Shown: positions 6,901 through 12,786 of the stretch, piece by piece
Numbering within the stretch: the first letter of the stretch is position 1
Layout of the letters: each line of letters starts with the position of its first letter
Source of the DNA: Deltaproteobacteria bacterium
Lineage (GTDB): Bacteria > Desulfobacterota > Desulfobacteria > Desulfobacterales > C00003060
NCBI GenBank assembly: GCA_003647435.1
Contig: QMMV01000023.1
Coordinates: forward strand, 1-12,786
Direction of reading: 5' to 3'
DNA: 12,786 nt
Program-made: the position numbers and the translations under genes
The notes under the pieces: model-generated
What the model saw: the letters and a program-made list of their open reading frames with translations, nothing else
Database searches by the model: none
What the model was told of the DNA's origin: nothing

Positions 6901-8209
6901 CGCACCTTATGTACTTGGAATCCTGGCCCCCGATCTCGATGATGGTATCTACCTCCGGATCAAGGTGCAAGGCAGCACGCGCCTGGGCGGAGATTTCATT
7001 GATTACGACATCTGCCCCCACAAAGTGCCCGATAAAATAGCGACCGCTTCCAGTGACTCCAGCGCTGCAAACTTTGACCTTTTGGCCTACCTTATAGCCC
7101 ATTTCACGAAGGCCGGTGCGAACAGTATCGATCAGCTCTCCCTTTGTAAACCAGTATTGTTTGGCTATCACCTCTCCTTTTCCATCAATGAGCACTATAT
7201 TGGTACTGACCGCTCCGACATCAATACCCAGAAATACTTCAACGGGCTCCTCTTGCTCGATATTATAGTAGCAATCCTCAGGCTCCAGGCGGTCGTTTCT
7301 GCGGATCAAGGGTTTCAACTGAACTGTGCGGGGAGCATATCTGCCGGTATTTAGAGTGGTCTTTACCCCTTCGGTCAGCCTTTTCATCGGCACTGGGTGA
7401 GGTTCTTTCCGTTTTCTGGCCGCCAGGGCTGAACCTATAGCGCCCATAACTAAAAAATGCTCCGGGATAACAAGGCTACCCGGCTTCAATCCCAGCACTT
7501 CTTCAAAGGCTTTTACCACCCCCGGATTGGCGGCCACTCCGCCTTGAAACAGAATCGGTTCGGGAAAACGTTTCCCTTTGCCAAGGTTGCTGATAAAATT
7601 TCGGGCCAGAGCGTAGCAGAGGCCTGCAACAATGTCTGTTTTCGGGGTCCCTTCCTGAAGGAGGTGGACCATATCGCTTTTTGCAAAAACGCTGCACCTC
7701 CCAGAGACCCTGGCAGGATGGTCAGAGCAGAGGGCCAGTGCGCCAAAATCCTCGATCGTGATTCCGAGGCGGTTGGCCTGCAAATCTAAAAAAGAGCCTG
7801 TGCCTGCAGCGCAAACGTCATTTAAGGCATGGTCTATGATCACCGGCTCGCCGGTGCGGCTGTCCTTGTCCAGAAAGATCAGTTTAGAGTCCTGTCCACC
7901 AATCTCTATGATGGTGCGCACTTCGGGATGAAAATAGGCGGCACCGGTTCCCTGGGCGATTATCTCGTTAATATCTGAAACCCCGAGTGCATTGACGAGC
8001 AGCTTTCGGCCGCTTCCGGTGGCAACAATGCCTGCGAAAGAATCGAATTCTTGACCAATCTCGTCAAAGGACTTCAGCAGTGCGGCCAACGGGCGGCCTT
8101 CGGTGCGCTTGTATAGAGATGCTTTGATATCTGCCTCCTGATCAATAACAACAATATTCAAGCTGACCGAACCGAGGTCGATCCCCATATATAACTTACC
8201 ATTTGCCAT
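3923..8209 (-). CDS. Giant acyl-CoA dehydratase activase fusion (two ATPase domains plus two DUF2229/HgdB-like regions)
   Basis: This 1428-residue protein belongs to the BadF/BadG/BcrA/BcrD and HgdC activase superfamily, whose members use ATP and a bridging [4Fe-4S] cluster to inject low-potential electrons into 2-hydroxyacyl-CoA dehydratases or benzoyl-CoA reductases. ATPase domain 1 (about 5-265) shows GIDLGSVS, GGQDSK, CAAGTGSF (Cys133) and RCSVFAKSD (Cys172). Domain 2 (about 324-583) repeats this: GIDVGAVSTN, GGQDSK, CAAGTGSF (Cys450) and RCTVFMESD (Cys490). Both cysteine pairs expected to hold a cluster are present. A four-cysteine patch follows (606, 609, 613, 632), then a DUF2229-like region (about 675-800), an HgdB-like region (about 840-985), and a second related half (about 1018-1420) with GRECHPF and NFGCG/NYDGAC-type motifs. 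The start ATG at 8209 has only a weak upstream site. Such fusions are known in anaerobes, but their substrate is unknown. No CoA-ligase or dehydratase subunit gene is nearby. See the 33-bp insertion near its C-terminus. Confidence 0.88.
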   Translation of the reverse strand: MANGKLYMGIDLGSVSLNIVVIDQEADIKASLYKRTEGRPLAALLKSFDEIGQEFDSFAGIVATGSGRKLLVNALGVSDINEIIAQGTGAAYFHPEVRTIIEIGGQDSKLIFLDKDSRTGEPVIIDHALNDVCAAGTGSFLDLQANRLGITIEDFGALALCSDHPARVSGRCSVFAKSDMVHLLQEGTPKTDIVAGLCYALARNFISNLGKGKRFPEPILFQGGVAANPGVVKAFEEVLGLKPGSLVIPEHFLVMGAIGSALAARKRKEPHPVPMKRLTEGVKTTLNTGRYAPRTVQLKPLIRRNDRLEPEDCYYNIEQEEPVEVFLGIDVGAVSTNIVLIDGKGEVIAKQYWFTKGELIDTVRTGLREMGYKVGQKVKVCSAGVTGSGRYFIGHFVGADVVINEISAQARAALHLDPEVDTIIEIGGQDSKYIRCENGRVVDFEMNKVCAAGTGSFLEEQAARLKVPVREAFSNLAFSSRAPADLGARCTVFMESDLIHHQQAGKDVRDLAAGLSYAIAQNYLEKVVGTKKIGQHISFQGGIAANQSVAAAFENILGKELTISEHHNVTGALGAALAARDHKPTTSRFAGFFLKDRSYEIKTFECKKCPNRCRIRQIYVDNKLQAYYGSVCGRYEKTSDEASYKNKPDLFRERHCRLMGDFDQKRDEKPCSTQVIGIPKTLTFYEYFPFWNAFFKTLGHRLILSENTNKRLVEKGLSYVPSETCFPIKTVYGHIADLVSRGVHAVFLPSEIDCQETNEKGLRSFNCPYIQSIPYMVQASMGPEVNLLSPVIHRTHSRQELERVLIELGKSLGHRTKKILEAEAAAYKAQGTFDRYRKQRGKKILSSLGATDRALVLLGKPHNIFDNGLNLHLANKLRRTGLLVIPFDMLPLDDVVLPACYDNVVWKNTRDLLKALIYMRRDPRLFPVLVTNFGCGPDSFFMKYMEVEMHGRPRLVLEVDDHTGDAGMVTRIEAFLDTLDAAPKTPVLPPRPLNLVIKAKKRNIDPWGPDPDLMRRLENRVLYFPYVSLAFSAAVEAAFEAIGLQARALPGPDDDSEQLGRQVTSGRECHPFIATCGDFVKMTRQPGFDPDHTAILMQNYDGACRFSQYGIGHADLFRRLGFPQVPVIAPLTSTRFDEFSGLFGLRLTKLLWQGWMAAEVLERVRFHVRPYEQNRGQTDQVYESGIRDIARAVAASNGTFRGSSQNILSALKRAVKALESVPVDRTSERPIIGILGEFYTVLNRWANRDLVRTLEKLGAEVRIHGLTVTNCFTLFSGHYYARNRLKEKKLKAALYYFLRDKWLMSCVRRSERCLPGRLRRSGTLDTRTILDQAAPFIYYDIDPIPASLTTRVRQWAASGVSGICNLFVLNCMIGNITVPIFKKALRGYQGLPILNAVYDGQKETNMLTRIEAFMHQARLYHERRKDRT
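4248..4287. repeat. 33-bp in-frame insertion-like unit around a palindrome, flanked by 7-bp direct repeats
   Basis: GATCGCC occurs at 4248-4254 and again at 4281-4287, exactly 33 bases apart. Between the copies lies the perfect palindrome GCCTGCC-A-GGCAGGC (4258-4272). The unit adds 11 codons to the activase gene without breaking the frame, giving the residue pattern RRSERCLPGRLRRSG at about 1308-1322, where RRS is doubled. The structure fits a tiny palindromic element with a target duplication, or slippage between repeats. Whether close homologues lack it is unknown. Confidence 0.5.
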
Positions 8210-8328
8210 AACAGTCTGACTGTCCTGTGTTCACCGGGAGGGCGGGATGAAGTGAATCGGAGTATTTAAAGTGAGCTAAAGCGGCTAAAATAGCTGCCAG
8301 TTGCCCGGCGCCGTCCAGCATCCGGTTC

Positions 8329-8718
8329 TTAAGTATTAACTTCCTCTTCGGTAGCGGCAAGACCGGGAGCAGCAGGGGAAACTGCGTCTGTTAGCGCAAG
8401 AGGCTTGACATTTGCGTTTAACTTCCCGCCGGCTTCAAGCATCAGCGTTTTGCAAAAAATCTTACCTGAAAAATCGCCGGTGTTCAATATGTGAAGGCAT
8501 TCATGCACGGTGATATCACCCTCAAAAGAACCACCAATGATCATATTGCCGACGTCCGCACTGGCTGAAACATGGCTTCCCTCGACAGTGACCACGATAT
8601 CTCCAACGAGAGAACCGGCTACTTTTCCAGCTATTATTAACTTTCCCTTCGCCTGAATGGTACCTTCTATACTGAGGTCTTTAGCAATGATAGAAAGGCC
8701 TTTTGATTTTTCTGCCAT
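8329..8718 (-). CDS. Bactofilin (polymer-forming cytoskeletal protein)
   Basis: Bactofilins polymerise without nucleotide into filaments at the cytoplasmic membrane and localise wall enzymes; CcmA of Helicobacter is one. The 129-residue product starts MAEKSKGLSIIAKDLSIEGTI and consists of short beta-repeats typical of the bactofilin beta-helix: GTIQAKGKLIIAGKVAGSL, then a run of V/I-rich strands through GGSFEGDITVHECLHI and GDFSGKIFCKTLMLEAGGKL. Flexible ends follow, including an acidic tail EEEVNT. I chose the ATG at 8718 because a strong AGGGGAG site lies six bases upstream and because it starts one base after the stop of the preceding peptidase gene. The frame stays open for 36 more codons upstream, but that stretch lies inside the peptidase gene and does not look like bactofilin. 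It is the last gene of the envelope operon and its cytoplasmic filament partner. Confidence 0.92.
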   Translation of the reverse strand: MAEKSKGLSIIAKDLSIEGTIQAKGKLIIAGKVAGSLVGDIVVTVEGSHVSASADVGNMIIGGSFEGDITVHECLHILNTGDFSGKIFCKTLMLEAGGKLNANVKPLALTDAVSPAAPGLAATEEEVNT

Positions 8719-8719
8719 G

Positions 8720-10525
8720 TCATGCTCCCCTGTTAAGATCGACAAGAATAGATCCAAGAGTAATTTGGCCCCTTTGAACGACAATCCGGTGTTTCGTATC
8801 TTTAACGCCAGCAAGGTCCGGTCCAACCTCGTAAGGAAATGCTTTGCCGTCAGAGAAAAGACGAATGCTAGTACCCGGCCCCTTCAAAAAGGCTTGAATC
8901 CCTCTCTCGGTTGAAATGTTTGTCTTGATATCCAGGATGCTTATGGCATCTGTTGGATGAATAGTCAGGGAATCGCCAGGAAAAAGGCACTGCTTGACGC
9001 CATGATTTACCTGCAGGACGAGGTAGTTGAATACAGGATCTGCCAGTTCAACAAATAATCGTCCAAGTTGTGTGGAGCGATGATGTACCACCACCTGGTA
9101 TTTTTTCCCTTTGCGATCAAGTGAATAACGCTTCCAGAGGTCCCTGTCTGTATGTATGACATAACCCCGATCTTCTCCGGTATTATTCTTCCTGTTTCCC
9201 ACAAACCCTTTGAAATTTACCACAATTTCGGAAGGGTCTGCCAAATTAGTGACAACATCGACCAGCTCGAACCTGTCTCCCCTTATCAGTTTGACATGGG
9301 CCTGATTCAGAAAAAGATGCTCTTTACCGTTGATTCTTGTCTTGAAGAACAAGACGTGCGGTAATGCACAGAGTGTGTGACCGGCGGGCTTGCCGCCGTT
9401 TAGAACGATGTTGACTATACCGCATGGATAGTGATCCTTTCTGATTATGATCTGCGTCGGGTGTGCGATACGGATAGGTTTATGCATATCATTCATGGTG
9501 CCGTGATCCAGGATATCCGCACTCAGGCCGCGTTTATAATTTGCTTTGACATGAGAAATACGCACAACATCGCCCGGGCTAACGCGCAATGTATGCCCAT
9601 TTGGAATGGCAAAAGGAATCTGGCCATTGACTCCAACAACCATATATTGCATGATCGGCGGGTCCAGATATGTTCCCGGCGTTTCGGGGATGATGTCCAG
9701 CAGTTCCATAAAGGCGTTTATGGCGAGATTGTGATGGCGAACCTTCATTTCCAGTGGCAGCGACTTGCTGGTTTCTATACCAAACGCAGGGATACCACAG
9801 TGAAAGACGGCATAATAGGTGGCGGATTTGCGTTGCTCCGGGTGAAGTGTATCTGGTTCCCTGGTGCGGTGATTGTTGAAGTGAAACCAATAACGTTTTT
9901 CCTTGATCTGGGCGTTAACAACCTCGATCACTCGACGTGCCATAGCCTCTAAATGCAAGGTTTTGCCTGTTTCAGGAACAGTATAACTCTTGCAATCGGC
10001 AATGATAGATTGACCGTAACGTTTCGGGTTCCTCATCGGGCCTTCCCACCGCTCGGAAAAGAATCCAGACCCGTCATGAAGGTTCAGTAAGCAGTCGCTT
10101 TCTGAAATCAGACGCTTGAGGATGGCTACAATCTTTCTCTCGTAGTTATTTCGAGGACCCCTGGTAAATGTCCGGTTCATGTCTTCATTGATTTGACGGC
10201 GATTTAGCAGGATAGAATAGAAATTTGCCCTCGGCACCACGATGAGATTTCCTTTGGCCAAGGGCATATCCGCATATAGGTCAGCAGAGAGGAAGCCCCC
10301 GGGTTCGTTTCCCTGGATACCCCCTATAAGGAGCAGGGTTTTGCCTGGCTTGTTCCCGTATATCCTGTAGACGTTAAGTTCATAATCGGTGTTCTGAAAA
10401 AAAGTTTCGTGAGTGCGTCTTCCCCACGCAACGTGCGGAATCAAGGAAACAGAAGCCAGAAGAGACATTATGACAACTAACCGCCTTCTCCCTGAATCTG
10501 CCAATGGTAAAAATCTAAACATCAT
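8720..10525 (-). CDS. Exported M14-type metallopeptidase, Csd4-like, with Gln zinc ligand and three C-terminal beta-modules
   Basis: Probable periplasmic peptidoglycan carboxypeptidase of 601 residues. An N-terminal signal (RRR at 13-15, hydrophobic 16-31, cleavage near AWG 33-35) precedes an M14 domain (about 40-285). The zinc motif, normally HxxE, reads GGIQGNEPGG with Gln71 and Glu74. The third ligand is His150 in LNLHDGSGFF, and Glu251 in FGIETSKS is the likely catalytic base. A Gln ligand of this kind is known from Helicobacter Csd4 and Campylobacter Pgp1, which trim tripeptides to dipeptides in muropeptides and are needed for helical shape. The spacing of the residues is close to Csd4 as I recall it. 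The C-terminal half holds three copies of a roughly 95-residue beta-rich unit (about 290-380, 390-490, 497-600), more than Csd4's shorter tail. It overlaps the preceding gene by ATGA and is one base from the bactofilin gene. Confidence 0.85.
   Translation of the reverse strand: MMFRFLPLADSGRRRLVVIMSLLASVSLIPHVAWGRRTHETFFQNTDYELNVYRIYGNKPGKTLLLIGGIQGNEPGGFLSADLYADMPLAKGNLIVVPRANFYSILLNRRQINEDMNRTFTRGPRNNYERKIVAILKRLISESDCLLNLHDGSGFFSERWEGPMRNPKRYGQSIIADCKSYTVPETGKTLHLEAMARRVIEVVNAQIKEKRYWFHFNNHRTREPDTLHPEQRKSATYYAVFHCGIPAFGIETSKSLPLEMKVRHHNLAINAFMELLDIIPETPGTYLDPPIMQYMVVGVNGQIPFAIPNGHTLRVSPGDVVRISHVKANYKRGLSADILDHGTMNDMHKPIRIAHPTQIIIRKDHYPCGIVNIVLNGGKPAGHTLCALPHVLFFKTRINGKEHLFLNQAHVKLIRGDRFELVDVVTNLADPSEIVVNFKGFVGNRKNNTGEDRGYVIHTDRDLWKRYSLDRKGKKYQVVVHHRSTQLGRLFVELADPVFNYLVLQVNHGVKQCLFPGDSLTIHPTDAISILDIKTNISTERGIQAFLKGPGTSIRLFSDGKAFPYEVGPDLAGVKDTKHRIVVQRGQITLGSILVDLNRGA
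8725..8731 (-). promoter_or_regulatory. Ribosome binding site deciding the bactofilin start
   Basis: AGGGGAG lies six bases upstream of the ATG at 8718 and overlaps the last codons of the peptidase gene, whose TGA (8722-8720) ends one base before the new ATG. This indicates translational coupling and excludes the upstream in-frame ATG at 8826 as the main start. Confidence 0.7.
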
Positions 10526-11415
10526 GAACCTGCCTGCGAGCGTAGTATCTTATCTACTTTGAAAACCTGCTGAGCCAGGAGACTGCCGTTTTCCGAGTAT
10601 ACATAGACGGTAGCCGTCTTGAAATCCGTGACTGTTTCGATATCGGTGAAAGTGCCGGAGACGAACTTGAAACGGGCAATCGAAAAATACTGCCCTCTTT
10701 TGAAGCGTATTGGTCTGCCGTTTTTCAGCGAGGTCCGGGGGAAAACTCGAGCCGACCTTTTAGACCCTATCTTGGGATTGAGGACAACAAAGGTGTAACC
10801 CTTGATTCTCCGCTGCTTTGGGTCAATGTTTTTCAGGCTGAACTGAAATTCTGCCGACCGTTTTGCTTCATCTGCCCATATCTGGAGATTTTCAACCAGG
10901 ACCTTTTCCGGCAAGACCGATTCGGGGGTGTCTTCAGTCTGAGCCGCGTGCAGTGGTTGAGGTTCCGGCGATGGCTTCGCTTCCCGGGGTTCCGTGGCAG
11001 CTTCGGCCTGGGGAGTCGGTATCTTGGCTGCTTGAGATGTCTTTACTGCACCTTTTTGACTGGGGGGGGATTTGCTCTTTTTTCCTTCCGATTCAAGAAC
11101 CATCAAGCGTACCATGGCGCTATCCCTCGCCTTGTTCGCTGCTGCAACCTCGGCTTTGAGCCTGTTTACCTCTTTGCGCAGCGACTTATTTTTCATTCGC
11201 GCGCCCTGGTAAGAAACAACTGCAAATACAGCAAAAGATAGAAGTACAGCCAGAAGGCCTGTTAGTGATACAATGAGCTGGCGGGTCAAGCGAAGCGAAA
11301 TAATCTTGCCCTGCTCTCCGATGAGAAGTACGGTCCAGGATCTGAACTGCCCCGAAGTGGCAGAGCGTTGCGTTATTGTCGAGTTTCGTACCACTTTTCC
11401 CTGTGTATCTTCCAT
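10522..11415 (-). CDS. Bitopic membrane protein with coiled coil, Pro/Glu-rich linker and periplasmic beta-domain
   Basis: I do not recognise a named family. The 297-residue protein has a basic cytoplasmic N-terminus of about 45 residues and one strong membrane segment (about 46-69, LIVSLTGLLAVLLSFAVFAV). A short charged coiled coil follows (about 71-110), then a low-complexity Pro/Ala/Glu/Lys linker (about 111-168) and a beta-rich C-terminal domain (about 170-297). The expected topology is N-in, C-out. The layout of cytoplasmic tail, single helix, spacer and periplasmic domain suits a protein joining the cytoplasmic bactofilin to wall enzymes, as Csd5 does in Helicobacter, though I see no sequence match to Csd5 or its SH3 domain. 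The ATG at 11415 has GGAGG three bases upstream, so spacing is short. It overlaps the end of the YkuD gene by 43 bases and the peptidase start by 4. Confidence 0.85.
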   Translation of the reverse strand: MEDTQGKVVRNSTITQRSATSGQFRSWTVLLIGEQGKIISLRLTRQLIVSLTGLLAVLLSFAVFAVVSYQGARMKNKSLRKEVNRLKAEVAAANKARDSAMVRLMVLESEGKKSKSPPSQKGAVKTSQAAKIPTPQAEAATEPREAKPSPEPQPLHAAQTEDTPESVLPEKVLVENLQIWADEAKRSAEFQFSLKNIDPKQRRIKGYTFVVLNPKIGSKRSARVFPRTSLKNGRPIRFKRGQYFSIARFKFVSGTFTDIETVTDFKTATVYVYSENGSLLAQQVFKVDKILRSQAGS

Positions 11416-12743
11416 GTTCCTCCGATACGCTTCAGATAAAGCGTTTTCACGCCCACAGACCGGTAGCCGCTTGACCGGTATCGCTGCAAAAACGTTGCAG
11501 TTGCCCGGTCTGAACGCTGCCGGATGCGCAGGTCCTCCACAGCCACTTCAATTGAACTGTACCGCCGGTTCAGCCTGCTCTTATAAGAAATCCAGGCATC
11601 GAGATCCATTCCTCTTGCATGGAAATCTTTTGCATAACATCGACGGTATCTGTCTATATCTTTTGAGCTCCATGCATCTACCCATTTCCCAACAAGCTCC
11701 GCGATTGATTTGCGGTCCCTGTAAAGCCGATCCATGCTGGTGATCGCTTTTGCCAAAAGGCTGCCGGGGATGCGATCGGGCTTTGCCGACTGATATACTT
11801 CCCCTAAAATCTTCCAGGTTTCCCCATCCCTTGCAATAAAGAGCTTTTTTGTCCCCACGTTCCTTACGTGGTGATCCATATGAATTACTTCATCAAAAAT
11901 GGCCACAACATATGGGTTTGCCCTGAGAAGCGATATATTCTCTAAGGTGAGATTGAATGAAACATGATCCTGTTCCCATCTCGGCCGGAGCTCGTCCCAC
12001 GTTTTCCAAAGAAGATCTTGCACCGTCAGGGGTTCAGTGTAGCAGGCACGGTATCTTGAACGGTCCCCGGAGACAAAAGCAGCCTTCCATTTTTCGAGAA
12101 AATCGACCAGGCTTCTATAATCAGCGATCTGGTCTTGGGAGCGGACCATGTTAAGTTTCTGGGTTATAATTATCGGAGTTTCGTTCAGACGGATATACTT
12201 TGCCACCTTTTCAAGATCGCTATTGTTCATTACGACGCAGCCGTTCGAATTGCGGGGCTTGATCGGCTTATTGCTGCCGTGCAGCCAGATATTGTTTCCG
12301 TCTCGCTTTGATTTGTTATCTATAAAATTGGGATAATCGATGACAAAGGCCCTATTACCGTAAATCGGGCTCAATTCCCTTTTCTTGAAAGCCTTAGTGA
12401 AGAAATAGACTCCTTCAGGAGTTTTTCGGTCCCCCGACCTTTTCTTTTTGCCGTTTCCCTGCCCGGTGGAACACGGGAAACTGTATTTTTTTCTGAGAAC
12501 GCTTCCGCCCTCATAGAGCATAAGTTTCTGTGTCTCCTTTTCTACAACAATTGCGTACCTCGGCCTGTTTTCCCCGCGGAGGCTGATGATGGCATCAGGT
12601 AGGAGTTCATCCTCGTATGCGGGTTGGTGTGATCCTACCGAAGAATGGGCAAAGGGCAAAAGGGCAAATAGACATAGGTACTGAAGAAGAGTCACCAAAA
12701 CCGGGCGGAAAGATTTTTGAACAAATGCAACAGACACAATCAT
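11373..12743 (-). CDS. Exported YkuD-fold L,D-transpeptidase/carboxypeptidase with two NTF2-like domains (Csd6-like)
   Basis: Probable periplasmic enzyme acting on peptidoglycan tetrapeptides. The 456-residue product has a signal peptide (hydrophobic about 14-33, cleavage near AHS), then a YkuD domain (about 61-195) starting YAIVVEKETQKLMLYEGG. The catalytic parts are IWLHGS (His155) and NSNGCVVM with nucleophile Cys169. Two NTF2-like domains follow (about 207-318 and 345-455) and are related: LEKWKAAFVSGDRSRYRACY and VGKWVDAWSSKDIDRYRRCY align without gaps, and both end in a TWKI strand. Helicobacter Csd6 and Campylobacter Pgp2 combine a YkuD fold with one NTF2-like domain and act as L,D-carboxypeptidases in cell shaping, so this is an enlarged relative. 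The ATG at 12743 has no clear ribosome binding site. An AT-rich TATAAAAT (12777-12770) could be part of the operon promoter, but its -35 would lie beyond the window. Confidence 0.9.
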   Translation of the reverse strand: MIVSVAFVQKSFRPVLVTLLQYLCLFALLPFAHSSVGSHQPAYEDELLPDAIISLRGENRPRYAIVVEKETQKLMLYEGGSVLRKKYSFPCSTGQGNGKKKRSGDRKTPEGVYFFTKAFKKRELSPIYGNRAFVIDYPNFIDNKSKRDGNNIWLHGSNKPIKPRNSNGCVVMNNSDLEKVAKYIRLNETPIIITQKLNMVRSQDQIADYRSLVDFLEKWKAAFVSGDRSRYRACYTEPLTVQDLLWKTWDELRPRWEQDHVSFNLTLENISLLRANPYVVAIFDEVIHMDHHVRNVGTKKLFIARDGETWKILGEVYQSAKPDRIPGSLLAKAITSMDRLYRDRKSIAELVGKWVDAWSSKDIDRYRRCYAKDFHARGMDLDAWISYKSRLNRRYSSIEVAVEDLRIRQRSDRATATFLQRYRSSGYRSVGVKTLYLKRIGGTWKIHREKWYETRQ

Positions 12744-12786
12744 GGGGGGAAAACCGATTTTGAGTGGCTATTTTATAAAGCAATAG

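Noticed and set aside
8210..8328. Possible terminator or promoter between the bactofilin and activase genes
   Set aside because: Only short imperfect inverted repeats without a T-run and no clear -35/-10 pair were found, so it is unclear whether the activase gene joins the operon.
8719..8826. Upstream 36-codon extension of the bactofilin frame from ATG 8826
   Set aside because: It lies entirely inside the peptidase gene, lacks bactofilin features, and the ATG at 8718 has a strong ribosome binding site.
1..12786. CRISPR arrays, transposase genes or phage genes
   Set aside because: No regularly spaced repeats and no transposase, integrase or phage protein motifs were seen on either strand.

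Overview
All protein genes and the one RNA gene lie on the minus strand, so the window is read from right to left. The families present suggest a Gram-negative anaerobe of the Desulfobacterota (former Deltaproteobacteria). The clues are a giant fused acyl-CoA dehydratase activase, a minimal PTS with HPr and enzyme I, a bactofilin, exported peptidoglycan enzymes, and a tmRNA tag of the ADDYNYALAA type. This assignment is inferred from gene content; no database search was possible.

Right part (12743 to 8329): a tightly packed four-gene envelope operon. It runs from an exported YkuD-fold L,D-transpeptidase/carboxypeptidase with two NTF2-like domains, to a bitopic membrane protein with a coiled coil, to an exported M14-type metallopeptidase whose first zinc ligand is Gln rather than His, to a bactofilin. 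Junctions are a 43-base overlap, a 4-base ATGA overlap and a 1-base gap. The parts resemble the Helicobacter/Campylobacter helical-shape machinery (Csd6, Csd4, CcmA), with the bitopic protein in a position where a Csd5-like linker would be expected. This is the most interesting part of the window: a candidate cell-shape or local wall-remodelling module outside Campylobacterota.

Middle (8209 to 3923): one 1428-residue gene with two tandem BadF/HgdC-type ATPase activase domains, a cysteine cluster, and two DUF2229/HgdB-like regions. Near its 3' end is an apparent in-frame 33-bp insertion built around a perfect palindrome.

Left part (3723 to 300): a housekeeping block. A sigma70-like promoter precedes ptsH (HPr). 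Then come ptsI (enzyme I), smpB, and finally ssrA (tmRNA), which has its own near-perfect sigma70 promoter overlapping the smpB stop codon. The ptsH-ptsI gap holds a strong bulged hairpin of REP-like appearance. HPr has Asn where the regulatory Ser46 is normally found. SmpB and tmRNA form the trans-translation system.

Extreme left (1 to 299): no convincing gene. It holds a diverged direct copy of the tmRNA 3' end (25 of 31 aligned positions) plus two inverted repeats, consistent with the footprint of an element that once integrated into ssrA.
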